A stretch of 64,000 nt of DNA from CADCTB01 sp963768975. Its GTDB lineage: Bacteria > Actinomycetota > Acidimicrobiia > Acidimicrobiales > AC-14. The notes beneath the pieces were generated by a model that searched no databases, was not told where the DNA came from, and saw nothing but the letters and a program-made list of their open reading frames with translations. The position numbers were made by a program, and so were the translations under genes. The stretch covers positions 248,001 to 312,000 of the forward strand of contig CAVYKB010000012.1 of assembly GCA_963768975.1 (NCBI GenBank). Reading direction: 5' to 3'. Positions within the stretch are counted from its first letter, which is position 1, and every line of letters starts with the position of its first letter. Below are positions 1 to 8,573 of this stretch, one piece after another.

Positions 1-1
1 G

Positions 2-139
2 ATCGCCTCCGGCGGCGTCGGTTCGCTCGCCGATCTGGAAATGCTCAGCGAGCTGCCGCTCGAAGGTGCCATCGTCGGCAAGGCCCTGTACGAGGGGAAC
101 TTCACGGTGGAGGAGGCCATCGCAGCATGCGGGCAGTGA
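2..139 (+). CDS. hisA: HisA (ProFAR isomerase), C-terminal end only
   Basis: The last 45 codons of a gene cut by the window edge. The fragment opens with IASGGVGSLADL, the phosphate-binding loop of the last beta strands of the HisA barrel, and ends GNFTVEEAIAACGQ as HisA proteins do. HisA isomerises ProFAR to PRFAR, the substrate of HisF, which follows with a 13-nt overlap. In many actinobacteria the bifunctional PriA covers both HisA and TrpF roles. A separate trpF exists here at 12612, so plain HisA is the simpler reading, but the fragment cannot decide. Confidence 0.9.
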   Translation: MASGGVGSLADLEMLSELPLEGAIVGKALYEGNFTVEEAIAACGQ

Positions 140-873
140 GGGTGATTCCCTGCCTCGACGTCGACAACGGCCGGGTGGTCAAGGGCGTGAACTTCGTCGA
201 CCTGCGTGACGCCGGCGACCCGGTCGAGCTGGCCGCCCGCTACGACGCCGAGGGCGCCGACGAGGTGGTGTTCCTCGACATCACCGCCAGCTCCGACGCC
301 CGCAACACCATGGTCGACGTCGCCCGCCGCACCGCGGAGACGGTGTTCATCCCCTTCGCCGTCGGCGGCGGCATCCGCAGCGTCGACGATGCCCGAGCCT
401 TGCTCAGGGCTGGCGCCGACAAGGTGGGTGTCAACACTGCCGCGGTGGAGCGGCCCCAGCTGATCGCCGAGCTGGCCGGCGAGTTCGGCGCCCAGTGCGT
501 CGTCGTCGCCATCGACGCGAAGGACCGCCGGGTGTTCACCCACGGCGGCCGCACGCCGACGCCGCTCGACGCCGTGGCCTGGGCCGAGGAGTGCGAGCGG
601 CTGGGCGCCGGCGAGATCCTGCTGACGTCCATGGACCGCGACGGCACCCGCAGCGGCTTCGACCTGGAGATGACCCGGGCGGTGTGCGACGCCACCGGCA
701 TCCCGGTCATTGCCAGCGGGGGCGTGGGCACCCTCGACCACCTCGCCGACGGCGCCCTGGCCGGCGGGGCCGACGCCGTGCTGGCCGCGTCGATCTTTCA
801 TTTCGGCGAGCACACCGTTCGCGAGGCCAAGGAGCACCTGGCGGCCAGGGGGATCCCCGTCCGTCCCGCTTGA
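127..873 (+). CDS. hisF: Imidazole glycerol phosphate synthase, cyclase subunit HisF
   Basis: With HisH it turns PRFAR and ammonia into imidazole-glycerol phosphate and AICAR in histidine synthesis. The 248-residue protein is full length for the (beta/alpha)8 barrel. Both catalytic aspartates are visible, D11 in IPCLDVDNG and D130 in VVVAIDAKD, as are the phosphate loops GGGIRS (about residue 80) and ASGGVG (about 197). ATG 127 lies inside the hisA tail, so the two are probably translationally coupled. hisH is not next to it, and hisI lies 2.8 kb downstream. Confidence 0.97.
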   Translation: MRAVRVIPCLDVDNGRVVKGVNFVDLRDAGDPVELAARYDAEGADEVVFLDITASSDARNTMVDVARRTAETVFIPFAVGGGIRSVDDARALLRAGADKVGVNTAAVERPQLIAELAGEFGAQCVVVAIDAKDRRVFTHGGRTPTPLDAVAWAEECERLGAGEILLTSMDRDGTRSGFDLEMTRAVCDATGIPVIASGGVGTLDHLADGALAGGADAVLAASIFHFGEHTVREAKEHLAARGIPVRPA

Positions 874-899
874 CGTGAGCAATTACGCTCGGGTTGGTG

Positions 900-2135
900 A
901 TGTCGGAACCGCGGGTCCTTTCCATCGTTCTCGCCGGCGGCGAGGGCAAACGGCTCTTCCCCCTCACCGCCGACCGGGCCAAGCCCGCGGTGCCCTTCGC
1001 CGGCCACTACCGGCTGATCGACTTCGCCCTTTCGAACCTGGCCAACGCCAACTACCTGCGCATGGTCGTGCTCACCCAGTACAAGAGCCACAGCCTGGGC
1101 CAGCACCTGTCGCGGACGTGGCGGCTGTCGACCCTGCTCGACACCTACGTGACCATGGTGCCGGCCCAGATGCGCCACGGGCCGAAGTGGTTCGCCGGCT
1201 CGGCCGATGCCATCTTCCAGAACCTCAACCTCATCGGCGACGACCGGCCCGATTACATCTGCGTCTTCGGCGCCGACCACATCTACCGCATGGATCCGAG
1301 GCAGATGGTGGAGGCCCACATCGACTCCGGCGCCGGCGTCACCGTCGCCGGCATCCGGGCGCCACGGACCGAGGCCTCCGCGTTCGGCGTGATCGACCCC
1401 GGCATCGGCACCAAGATCGAGGCCTTCCTGGAGAAGCCGGAAGACCCGCCCGGGCTCCCCGACTCGCCCGACGAGGTGTTCGCCTCCATGGGCAACTACG
1501 TCTTCACAGCCAAGACCCTGGTCGACATCGTCACCGAGGACGCCAAGGACGAGGAGTCCCGCCACGACATCGGCGGCGACATCATCCCCGCGCTGGTCAA
1601 GGCCGGCGAGGCCCACGTGTACGACTTCAACTCCAACGTCGTCCCCGGGGCGACCGACCGGGACCGCGCCTACTGGCGCGACGTGGGGACCCTGGACAGC
1701 TACTACGACTCCCACCGCGACCTGGTGTCGGTCTATCCGGTGTTCAACCTGTACAACAGGAAGTGGCCGATCTACACGTCCGTCCCCCAGCTTCCGCCGG
1801 CCAAGTTCGTGCTCGAGGACGGCGGCCGCACCGGCCGGGCCTTCAACTCCCTCGTCAGCACCGGGTGCATCATCTCCGGTTCCACCGTGCGGAACTCGGT
1901 GCTGTCGCCCGGGGTCATCGTCGACTCCCACGCCCTCGTGGAGGACTCCGTGCTGATGCACGACGTGGTGGTCGGAGAGGGGGCGGTCGTGCGGCGGTCG
2001 ATCGTCGACAAGCACGTCGTCATCCCGCCGGGCGCCCGGATCGGCTGCGACCCCGAGGCCGACCGCCGGCGCTTCACCCTTTCGCCCAACGGGATCACCG
2101 TGCTGGGCAAGGGCCACGTCATCACCGACCCTTGA
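900..2135 (+). CDS. glgC: Glucose-1-phosphate adenylyltransferase GlgC
   Basis: Makes ADP-glucose from glucose-1-phosphate and ATP, the committed step of bacterial glycogen synthesis. The N-terminal nucleotidyltransferase domain shows LAGGEGKRLFPLT and the AKPAVPF segment; FGADHIYRMD and the YWRDVGTLDSYY block follow, and the C-terminal third is the left-handed beta-helix. The length (411 aa from ATG 900) is normal. TTG 894 and GTG 897 are in-frame alternatives directly upstream. glgA follows on the same strand after a short hairpin, making a glycogen pair. Confidence 0.95.
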   Translation: MSEPRVLSIVLAGGEGKRLFPLTADRAKPAVPFAGHYRLIDFALSNLANANYLRMVVLTQYKSHSLGQHLSRTWRLSTLLDTYVTMVPAQMRHGPKWFAGSADAIFQNLNLIGDDRPDYICVFGADHIYRMDPRQMVEAHIDSGAGVTVAGIRAPRTEASAFGVIDPGIGTKIEAFLEKPEDPPGLPDSPDEVFASMGNYVFTAKTLVDIVTEDAKDEESRHDIGGDIIPALVKAGEAHVYDFNSNVVPGATDRDRAYWRDVGTLDSYYDSHRDLVSVYPVFNLYNRKWPIYTSVPQLPPAKFVLEDGGRTGRAFNSLVSTGCIISGSTVRNSVLSPGVIVDSHALVEDSVLMHDVVVGEGAVVRRSIVDKHVVIPPGARIGCDPEADRRRFTLSPNGITVLGKGHVITDP

Positions 2136-2155
2136 CCGGCCCGGGAGGCCGGTCC
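2134..2155 (+). repeat. Stop-codon hairpin repeat, copy 1
   Basis: GACCGGC / CCGGGAG / GCCGGTC: a 7-bp stem and 7-nt loop that begins within the glgC TGA stop codon. The same 22 nt recur at 20289 after fabF. A copy differing only at its 5' end follows rpe at 53062 on the other strand. There is no U tract, so classical intrinsic termination is uncertain. Confidence 0.7.
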
Positions 2156-2196
2156 AGGGAGCATTCACTGGGCCACCCCTCGAAGAGGGTGGACCG

Positions 2197-3354
2197 GTGA
2201 GGGTCTCTGTTCTGACACGCGAGTACCCGCCGGAGGTCTACGGCGGGGCGGGCGTCCACGTCACCCACCTGGTCGAGCAGCTGGCCAAGCTGGTCGACGT
2301 CGAGGTCCAATGCTTCGGCGCGCCTCGCGACGCCGCCGGCGTGCGGGCCTACCGGCCGTGGGCCGACGTCGCCGCCGATCGACCGGCTCTGCAGGCGATG
2401 TCGGTCGACCTCCCCATGGCGGCCGGATGCGCCGGCGCCGACCTGGTCCACAGCCACACCTGGTACGCCAATCTCGGCGGCCACCTGGGCGGGCTCCTCC
2501 ACGGCATCCCCCACGTGATGACCGCCCACAGCCTCGAGCCCCTGCGGCCGTGGAAGCGCGAGCAGCTGGGCGGCGGCTACGAGCTGTCGCTTTTCTGCGA
2601 GCGGACCGCGGTCGAGGGGGCGGCGGCCATCATCGCCGTGTCTGCTGGCATGCGAGCCGACATCCTGGCCACCTACCCCTCCGTCGACCCGGACAGGGTT
2701 GTGGTCATCCACAACGGGATCGACACCGACGCCTGGCGGCCGCTGCCCGACGCCGGCGCCCTCACCGGGCTGGGGATCGACCCGGAGCGGCCGGTGGTGG
2801 CGTTCGTGGGCCGCATCACCCGCCAGAAGGGCGTGGACCACGCGCTGGACGCCGCCGACCTGATCGACCCGAACGCCCAGGTGGTCCTGTGCGCCGGCGC
2901 CCCGGACACCCCGGAGATCGGCGACGAGATGCGCCGGCGGGCCGCCGCCGCCGCCGCCCGCCGCGGAGGGATCGTCTGGATCGAAGAGATGCTGTCGAGG
3001 GAGGCCCTGAGCGCGATCCTGACCGCGGCGATGGTGTTCATCTGCCCATCGGCCTACGAGCCGTTCGGGCTGACCAACCTCGAGGCCATGGCCTGCGAGA
3101 CGGCCGTCGTGGCCTCGGCGGTCGGCGGGATCCCCGAGATCGTGGTCGAGGACGTCACCGGCCACCTGGTCCCCTACGTGGACGACCCCGCCGAGTTCGC
3201 CGCCGGCCTCGCCGGCCGGGTCAACGCCCTGCTGGGTGACCCGGCCCGGGCCGCGGCCATGGGCCGGGCCGGACGGCTCCGGGCCATCGAGCACTTCGGC
3301 TGGCCGGCGATCGCGGCCCGTACCGTGGCGCTCTACGAGAGACTCGCAGTGTGA
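2197..3354 (+). CDS. glgA: Glycogen synthase / ADP-glucose glycosyltransferase (GlgA/GlgM family)
   Basis: A GT4-type glucosyltransferase using ADP-glucose. The N-terminus RVSVLTREYPPEVYGGAGVH is typical of the actinobacterial group. The GT-B C-terminal half shows GRITRQKGVDHALDA and the donor-site EPFGLTNLEAMACE. Length 385 aa. In mycobacteria the homologue GlgM makes maltose-1-phosphate rather than elongating glycogen, so the exact product is not settled by sequence. GTG 2197 lies 61 nt after glgC, and the stop overlaps the next gene by 4 nt (GTGA). Confidence 0.92.
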   Translation: MRVSVLTREYPPEVYGGAGVHVTHLVEQLAKLVDVEVQCFGAPRDAAGVRAYRPWADVAADRPALQAMSVDLPMAAGCAGADLVHSHTWYANLGGHLGGLLHGIPHVMTAHSLEPLRPWKREQLGGGYELSLFCERTAVEGAAAIIAVSAGMRADILATYPSVDPDRVVVIHNGIDTDAWRPLPDAGALTGLGIDPERPVVAFVGRITRQKGVDHALDAADLIDPNAQVVLCAGAPDTPEIGDEMRRRAAAAAARRGGIVWIEEMLSREALSAILTAAMVFICPSAYEPFGLTNLEAMACETAVVASAVGGIPEIVVEDVTGHLVPYVDDPAEFAAGLAGRVNALLGDPARAAAMGRAGRLRAIEHFGWPAIAARTVALYERLAV

Positions 3355-3665
3355 CGAAGCAGCCGATCACCATGCTGGCCGACCGGCTGCTTGTGCAGAT
3401 CCCCCAGACGGAGGGGGAGCGGGCCAGCCGGGGCGGCATCCTCATCCCGGCCACCGCCCAGGTCTCCAAGCGCCTGGCGTGGGCCGAAGTGGTCGCCATC
3501 GGGCCCCAGGTCCGCAACATCGAGCCGGGCGACTCGGTGCTGTTCAACCCCGAGGACCGCTACGAGGTGGAGGTGCGAGGCGAGGATTACATCATCCTGC
3601 GTGAGCGCGACATCCACGCCGTGGCCTCCGAACGCATCGAAGGCGGAACCGGCCTCTACTTGTAG
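3351..3665 (+). CDS. GroES-like co-chaperonin, divergent
   Basis: A 104-residue protein of the Cpn10/GroES family: LADRLLVQIPQ at the start, a mobile-loop-like GGILIPATA (about residues 26-34), GPQVRNIEPGDSVLFNP in the middle and DYIILRERDIHAV near the end. It keeps the fold but is divergent, with an unusual C-terminal extension (ASERIEGGTGLYL). No groEL is adjacent. It is translationally coupled to glgA (4-nt overlap) and followed by hisI. It is probably a second, specialised GroES; the partner chaperonin cannot be named from this window. Confidence 0.85.
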   Translation: MTKQPITMLADRLLVQIPQTEGERASRGGILIPATAQVSKRLAWAEVVAIGPQVRNIEPGDSVLFNPEDRYEVEVRGEDYIILRERDIHAVASERIEGGTGLYL

Positions 3666-3674
3666 GCTGGGCCC

Positions 3675-4037
3675 GTGCCGGTCTCCACTCCGATCGCTGC
3701 CAACGAGGCAGATCTCGCTCACGTCACCTTCAACGCCGAGGGCCTCGTGCCGGCCATCGTGCAGGAGCAGGGCACCGGCCGGGTCCTGATGATGGCGTGG
3801 ATGAACCCCGACTCCCTACGCCGCACCCTGGAGACGGGGCGCACCTGGTTCTGGAGCCGGTCGCGCCAGGAGTACTGGTGCAAGGGCGAGACCTCCGGCG
3901 ACCGCCAGTTCGTCCGGGAGGCGTACTACGACTGCGACGGCGACACGCTGCTCTTCGTGGTCGAGCAGGAGGGGCGGGGCGCGTGCCATACCGGCGAGCG
4001 GAGCTGTTTCTACCGGGCCTTTGGTGCAACCGAGTAG
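3675..4037 (+). CDS. hisI: Phosphoribosyl-AMP cyclohydrolase HisI
   Basis: Opens the adenine ring of PR-AMP in histidine synthesis. The metal ligands are visible: the D86-x-D88-x-D90 triad in YDCDGD and the zinc cysteines C87, C104 and C111 (GACHTGERSC). At 120 residues it is the stand-alone HisI without a HisE domain. It overlaps the next gene, trpE, by 14-17 nt depending on the trpE start, which links histidine and tryptophan genes in one transcript. Confidence 0.96.
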   Translation: MPVSTPIAANEADLAHVTFNAEGLVPAIVQEQGTGRVLMMAWMNPDSLRRTLETGRTWFWSRSRQEYWCKGETSGDRQFVREAYYDCDGDTLLFVVEQEGRGACHTGERSCFYRAFGATE

Positions 4038-5535
4038 GGCCGACTTCCACGCGCTGGCTGCGGCTCACACCGTTGTGCCGGTCTGGCGGGAGGTCGTCGC
4101 CGACCTGGAGACGCCGGTCTCGGCCTTCCTGAAGCTCGTCGGGCCGACGGGCAGTGGGTTTCTGCTCGAGTCGGTAGAGAACGGCGACACGTGGGGCCGC
4201 TTCTCGTTTGTGGGCCGTGACCCCTCCCTCGTGCTCGTGGCCCGGGGCGGAGTCATCGAGGTCGACGGGCGGCTGCCCGCCGGCGTGCCGCTGGACCGCG
4301 GCGTACTGGCGGCGCTGGAGGGCGTCCTGTCGGTGTACCGGTCGCCGGTGGTGCCCGACCTGCCGCCGCTGCACGGTGGTGTCGTCGGCTTCCTGGGCTA
4401 CGACGTGGTGCGGGAGGTCGAGCGCCTGCCCGTTCCGCCGCCCGACGACCTGGGCCTGCCCGACGCCGTCCTGTCGGTCATCGGCCACTTGGCCGCCTTT
4501 GACCACTGGCGCCAGCGGGTCTGCCTGATCGAGAACGTGCTGGTGGGCGAGGGTGCCACGCCGGCCGAGCTGGACCTGGCCTACGACTCCGCCGCGTCCC
4601 GGCTGGAAGCGTCGGCCGCCGACCTGGGCCAGCCGCTGCCCTACCTCCCGGCGGTGCCACCGGATCCCTCCGACCCCCTGCCCGAGGTCCGCTCCACCGT
4701 CGGCACTCGGGCCTACTGCGACGCCGTCGAGGTAGCCAAGGAGCACATCCTCGCCGGCGACATCTTCCAGGTCGTACTCTCCCAGCGCTTCGACCTCGAC
4801 CTCGACGCCGACCCGTTCGACGTCTACCGGGTCCTCCGCCAGGTCAACCCCAGCCCGTACATGTACTTCCTGCGCCATCCCGAGGTGACCGTGGTCGGCT
4901 CGTCGCCCGAGCCCATGGTCCAGCTCCGGGACGGCAAGGTGGTGTCCCGTCCCATCGCCGGCACCCGCCGGCGGGGGCGCACGCCCGAGGAGGATCGCCG
5001 GCTGGCCGGCGAGCTGGTCGAGCACCCCAAGGAGGTGGCCGAGCACATCATGCTGGTCGACCTGGCCCGCAACGACGTCGGCCGCGTCGTGCGCTTCGGC
5101 ACCGAGACCGTCGACGAGCTGATGACCCTGGAGCGCTACAGCCACGTCATGCACCTCACCTCGCAGGTGTCCGGCGAGCTGACGCCGGGCAAGGGCCCGA
5201 TCGACGTCCTGCGGGCCACCCTGCCCGCCGGCACCGTCTCGGGCGCCCCCAAGGTCCGGGCCATGGAGATCATCGACTCCCTGGAGCCGACCAAGCGCGG
5301 TCCCTACGCCGGCGTCGTGGGGTACCTGGACTTCTCCGGCAACCTCGACACGGCCATCGCCATCCGCACCATGCTGGTGGCGGCCGACGGCCGGGCGTCG
5401 GTCCAGGCCGGCGCCGGCATCGTCGCCGACAGCGACCCTCACGCCGAGGACGAGGAGTGCCGCAACAAGGCGGCCGCCCTGCTGGCCGCCGTCCCGGCCG
5501 CCCGCCGTATGAGAGTGGAGCCGACGCATGTCTGA
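4021..5535 (+). CDS. trpE: Anthranilate synthase component I TrpE
   Basis: Forms anthranilate from chorismate with ammonia supplied by TrpG. An N-terminal regulatory domain carries FLLESVENGDTWGRFSFVG (the usual tryptophan-sensing region). It is followed by the chorismate-binding domain with PSPYMYFL, SSPEPMVQL, IAGTRRRG, EHIMLVDLARND and GTVSGAPKVRAMEI. Full length at 504 aa. TTG 4021 and GTG 4024 are both possible starts. trpG and trpD are not in the window; trpC lies at 9563. Confidence 0.96.
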   Translation: MVQPSRADFHALAAAHTVVPVWREVVADLETPVSAFLKLVGPTGSGFLLESVENGDTWGRFSFVGRDPSLVLVARGGVIEVDGRLPAGVPLDRGVLAALEGVLSVYRSPVVPDLPPLHGGVVGFLGYDVVREVERLPVPPPDDLGLPDAVLSVIGHLAAFDHWRQRVCLIENVLVGEGATPAELDLAYDSAASRLEASAADLGQPLPYLPAVPPDPSDPLPEVRSTVGTRAYCDAVEVAKEHILAGDIFQVVLSQRFDLDLDADPFDVYRVLRQVNPSPYMYFLRHPEVTVVGSSPEPMVQLRDGKVVSRPIAGTRRRGRTPEEDRRLAGELVEHPKEVAEHIMLVDLARNDVGRVVRFGTETVDELMTLERYSHVMHLTSQVSGELTPGKGPIDVLRATLPAGTVSGAPKVRAMEIIDSLEPTKRGPYAGVVGYLDFSGNLDTAIAIRTMLVAADGRASVQAGAGIVADSDPHAEDEECRNKAAALLAAVPAARRMRVEPTHV

Positions 5536-6412
5536 GCCGATCATGACTGAGGACTACCGGGCCTTTCGGGAGTCGGCTGGCGCCGTCGAGCTGCCGCGCG
5601 ACTTCGTGCGGGCCGCCGGCCCCGACGTGAACTCGTTCCTGCAGGGCCAGCTGTCCCAAGACGTCCTGGATCTCGCCGTAGGGGCGTCCACCTGGGCGCT
5701 CCTGCTGCAGCCCCAGGGCAAGGTGACCGCCTTCCTGCGGGTGCTGCGGGTGGGCGACGAGGAGGTCGTCCTGGAGACCGACGCCGGCTTCGGGCCGGCG
5801 GTGATCGAGCGGCTGAACCGGTTCAAGTTGCGCGTCAACTGCGACCTCGACCCGCTGGCCTGGCGGTGCATCGCCGTCCGGGGGCCGAAGGCGCACGACC
5901 TGGTGCCCGACGGCGTGGTGGCCGACTGGCCGGGGTTGCCCGGTCGGGACCTGGTGGGGGAGTCGCCGGCCGTCCCGGCCGGCGTGACCGAGTGCGGGCT
6001 GGACGCCTACGAGGTCGTGCGCATCGAGGCCGGCATCCCCGTCATGGGCTCGGAGCTCGACGAGGGCACCATCCCGGCTGAGGCCGGCGTGGTCGACATG
6101 TCCGTCAGCTTCAACAAGGGCTGCTACACCGGCCAGGAGCTGGTGGCTCGCATCGACTCGCGGGGCGGCAACGTCCCGCGGCGGCTCCGGGGTCTCGTCC
6201 TGGGGGAGGGGCCGGCGCCGGTGGGCGCCACCGTCCACGCCGACGACAAGGAGGTCGGCCGGCTGACCAGTGTGGCGTTCTCGCCCGGGCTCGACGCCAC
6301 CGTCGCCCTGGCCTACGTGCGCCGGGCCGTGCAGCCGCCGGCGGAGGTCACGGTGGAGTGGGAAGGGGGCTCGTTGCCCGCCCGGGTCGAGGCCCTGCCG
6401 CTCGTGCCGTGA
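5528..6412 (+). CDS. ygfZ: Folate-dependent Fe-S repair protein YgfZ (GcvT-like)
   Basis: A tetrahydrofolate-binding protein related to the GcvT domain that helps maintain or repair iron-sulfur enzymes. The diagnostic family motif KGCYTGQELVARI stands at about residues 197-209, with FLQGQLSQDVL and LLQPQGKVTAFLRV near the start. The length of 294 aa is typical. It overlaps trpE by 8 nt and the following lipoprotein gene by 4 nt, so all three are likely co-transcribed. Confidence 0.93.
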   Translation: MSEPIMTEDYRAFRESAGAVELPRDFVRAAGPDVNSFLQGQLSQDVLDLAVGASTWALLLQPQGKVTAFLRVLRVGDEEVVLETDAGFGPAVIERLNRFKLRVNCDLDPLAWRCIAVRGPKAHDLVPDGVVADWPGLPGRDLVGESPAVPAGVTECGLDAYEVVRIEAGIPVMGSELDEGTIPAEAGVVDMSVSFNKGCYTGQELVARIDSRGGNVPRRLRGLVLGEGPAPVGATVHADDKEVGRLTSVAFSPGLDATVALAYVRRAVQPPAEVTVEWEGGSLPARVEALPLVP

Positions 6413-7239
6413 GGTTTCGCCGGCTGACAGGTGTCCTACTCCTGATGGTGGCAGCCGCATGCAACGGTGGGTCGCCCGCTGCCGCGCCGGAGGCGACATC
6501 TCCCGTGGTGACCACGTTCCCCCCGATGACCGCGCCGGCGCCGTCGACCACGGAGAGGGCGACCACCACGTCGACCACGATGCGCCCGACCACCACGCTG
6601 ACCACCTTGCTGGCGTTCGGGCCGGGAGAGGCCAGCATCGTCGGGACCGTCTCCGGTCCCGCCGGGCCGGTGGACGGGGCGATCGTGCGGGTCGAGCGCC
6701 TGGTGGGCAAGGAGGTGGCCAGCCAGGACGTCACGAGCGCTGGCGGCGGCACATGGGGGGTGACGTCGGTCCTGGGCGGGACCTACCGGATCCGTGCGTT
6801 CAGGCCACCCGACTTCGGAAGTTCGCCCACGGCGGCGGTCTTCCTGGCCGCCAACGAGCGCAAGATCGTCGACCTGAAGATGCCGGCAGCCACCGGCGAC
6901 CGGATCACCGCCACCGTCAGCCCCAACCCGCCACGGGTCGATCAGACGGCGACGATCACCGTCCAGGTGGGCGCCGGGCGGGTCGACGACCAGGGGCGGC
7001 CGGCGATCACTCCCCGACCGGGGGTCCCGCTCAGCCTGGCGCCGGCCGCCGGGATCGTCCTGGAGGGTACGCCGCAAGCCCTCACCGACGCGAATGGCTC
7101 GGCCGCCTGGCGGTTCCGCTGCCTGGCCGAGGGGGCGAACACCTTCCAGCTGACGGTGGGCACGGGCCTGACCCAGGTGACGATCCCCTCCTGCGGCCCC
7201 GGCGCCCCGCCGCCGGCGCCGACCACGACCCGGCGCTGA
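6409..7239 (+). CDS. Lipoprotein with carboxypeptidase-regulatory-like and Ig-like domains
   Basis: From GTG 6409 (4-nt overlap with ygfZ) the protein starts MRFRRLTGVLLLMVAAAC, a lipoprotein signal with the lipobox cysteine at position 18. A Thr/Ser/Pro linker of about 40 residues follows. Next is a carboxypeptidase-regulatory-like beta domain (VSGPAGPVDGAIVRVERLV, GGTYRIRAFRPP) and then a second Ig-like domain ending in a Pro/Thr tail. It is probably a surface-exposed adhesive or scaffold protein. The function is unknown, and the two-component pair immediately downstream is convergent. Confidence 0.8.
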   Translation: MRFRRLTGVLLLMVAAACNGGSPAAAPEATSPVVTTFPPMTAPAPSTTERATTTSTTMRPTTTLTTLLAFGPGEASIVGTVSGPAGPVDGAIVRVERLVGKEVASQDVTSAGGGTWGVTSVLGGTYRIRAFRPPDFGSSPTAAVFLAANERKIVDLKMPAATGDRITATVSPNPPRVDQTATITVQVGAGRVDDQGRPAITPRPGVPLSLAPAAGIVLEGTPQALTDANGSAAWRFRCLAEGANTFQLTVGTGLTQVTIPSCGPGAPPPAPTTTRR

Positions 7240-7242
7240 GCT

Positions 7243-8568
7243 CTACCCGGCCGCCTGCCAGGGGCGCAGGGTGACGTTCATCCGGGTGCCGCCGGCGGCG
7301 AGGCGCTCGGCGGTGACCGTGCCGCCCATGGCCGTCACCAGCTCGGCCACGATGGCCAGCCCGAGGCCGGTCCCCACCTGGCGGGCCGGCGCCCGGGTCG
7401 ACTGCCAGAACGGCTCGAAGACGTGCGCCAGGTCGTCGTCGGGGATGCCGGGGCCGTCGTCGTCGACCCAGGCGGCGGTGCTGGCGGTTCCCACCCGGAT
7501 CGAGCCGGCGGCGAACTTCAGGGCGTTCTCGACCAGGTTGGCCATCACCTGAGCCAGGCGGTCCGGGTCGGCGGCGGCGTGGGCGGTTCCGGGCTGGCAG
7601 TCGACGGTGAGGTCGACGCCGGCGGCGTCGGCTGCGGGCCGGAACCCCTCGGCGGTGTCGGCCACCACCTCGGCCACGTCGGTGGCCCGGACGTCGAGGG
7701 AGAAGCGGCGGGCGTCGAGCTTGGCCAGCTCGAGCAGGTCGCCGACCAGTCGCTCGAGCCGGCGGGCTTCGGCGCTGACGATGCCGGCGGCGTGCGCAGG
7801 GTCAGGAGCCTTGCCGTCGGCGATGGCCTCGGTGAACCCTCGGATGGAGGTGAGGGGTGTCCGCAGGTCGTGGGAGACCGACAGCAGGAACTGGCGCTCG
7901 AGGCCGCGGGACCGCTCGAGCCCCTCGGCCATGGCGTTGATCGAGCGGGCCAGTCCGGCCAGCTCCTCACCGTCGGCCGGGTTCTCGGGCACCCGGGCGG
8001 AGAGGTCGCCGGCGGCGATGCGGCCGGTGGCGACCTGGGCCTCCCGGAGAGGCCGGGTGAGGCGCCGGCCCAGGTTGGCAGCGACACCGGCGGCCGCCAG
8101 TGCGGTGAGCAGGACCAGCACGAAGAACCACGGGCCGACGACATCGGGCGTGGTGTCGACCCGGCGCGTGAGCACGACGGCCATCAGGTTGTCGTCCCGC
8201 TCGGCAGGGGCGGCGGCGAAGACCAGGGGACCGCGTGTGCCGGTGACGACCCGGCCCTGGCGCAGCCGTTCGACGTCGAGGTCGCCGATGGTGAGGCCGG
8301 CCGGGATGCCGGGGCCGGCCCTGGGACGGCAGGTGCCCTCGACACACACGACGGCGCCGTCCTCGAGCCGCAACGCAACCTGCACGGCGGCGAGGCCCAC
8401 CCGCTCGACCGTCTCGATCCGCCGGGCCAGGCGCTGGGCCTGGTCGCCGAGGTCCAGGCGCACCTGGGTGCGGGCCTCGAGGCGGGTGACCAGGAGCGTG
8501 GCGACCGTCGCCAGCAGGAGGGCGCCGGTCACGACCGCAACCATTGTGAGGGTGAGCCGGCGGGTCAA
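7243..8568 (-). CDS. Sensor histidine kinase (HAMP, HisKA, HATPase)
   Basis: A membrane sensor of the OmpR/EnvZ type. TM1 lies at the N-terminus (MVAVVTGALLLATVATLLV). It is followed by an extracytoplasmic domain of about 120 residues, TM2 (WFFVLVLLTALAAAGVAANL), a HAMP linker, the H-box SVSHDLRTPLTSIRGF and the N-box NLVENALKF. The ATP lid boxes DDGPGIPDD and GTGLGLAIV complete it. The open frame extends further upstream but would then overlap the regulator gene by more than 120 nt. TTG 8568, just past the regulator's stop, or ATG 8544 is preferred. The signal sensed is unknown. Confidence 0.9.
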   Translation of the reverse strand: MTRRLTLTMVAVVTGALLLATVATLLVTRLEARTQVRLDLGDQAQRLARRIETVERVGLAAVQVALRLEDGAVVCVEGTCRPRAGPGIPAGLTIGDLDVERLRQGRVVTGTRGPLVFAAAPAERDDNLMAVVLTRRVDTTPDVVGPWFFVLVLLTALAAAGVAANLGRRLTRPLREAQVATGRIAAGDLSARVPENPADGEELAGLARSINAMAEGLERSRGLERQFLLSVSHDLRTPLTSIRGFTEAIADGKAPDPAHAAGIVSAEARRLERLVGDLLELAKLDARRFSLDVRATDVAEVVADTAEGFRPAADAAGVDLTVDCQPGTAHAAADPDRLAQVMANLVENALKFAAGSIRVGTASTAAWVDDDGPGIPDDDLAHVFEPFWQSTRAPARQVGTGLGLAIVAELVTAMGGTVTAERLAAGGTRMNVTLRPWQAAG

Positions 8569-8573
8569 GCGGG

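Noticed and set aside
798..2168. A 456-codon minus-strand frame opposite glgC
   Set aside because: No recognisable domain; glgC on the plus strand has full family signatures.
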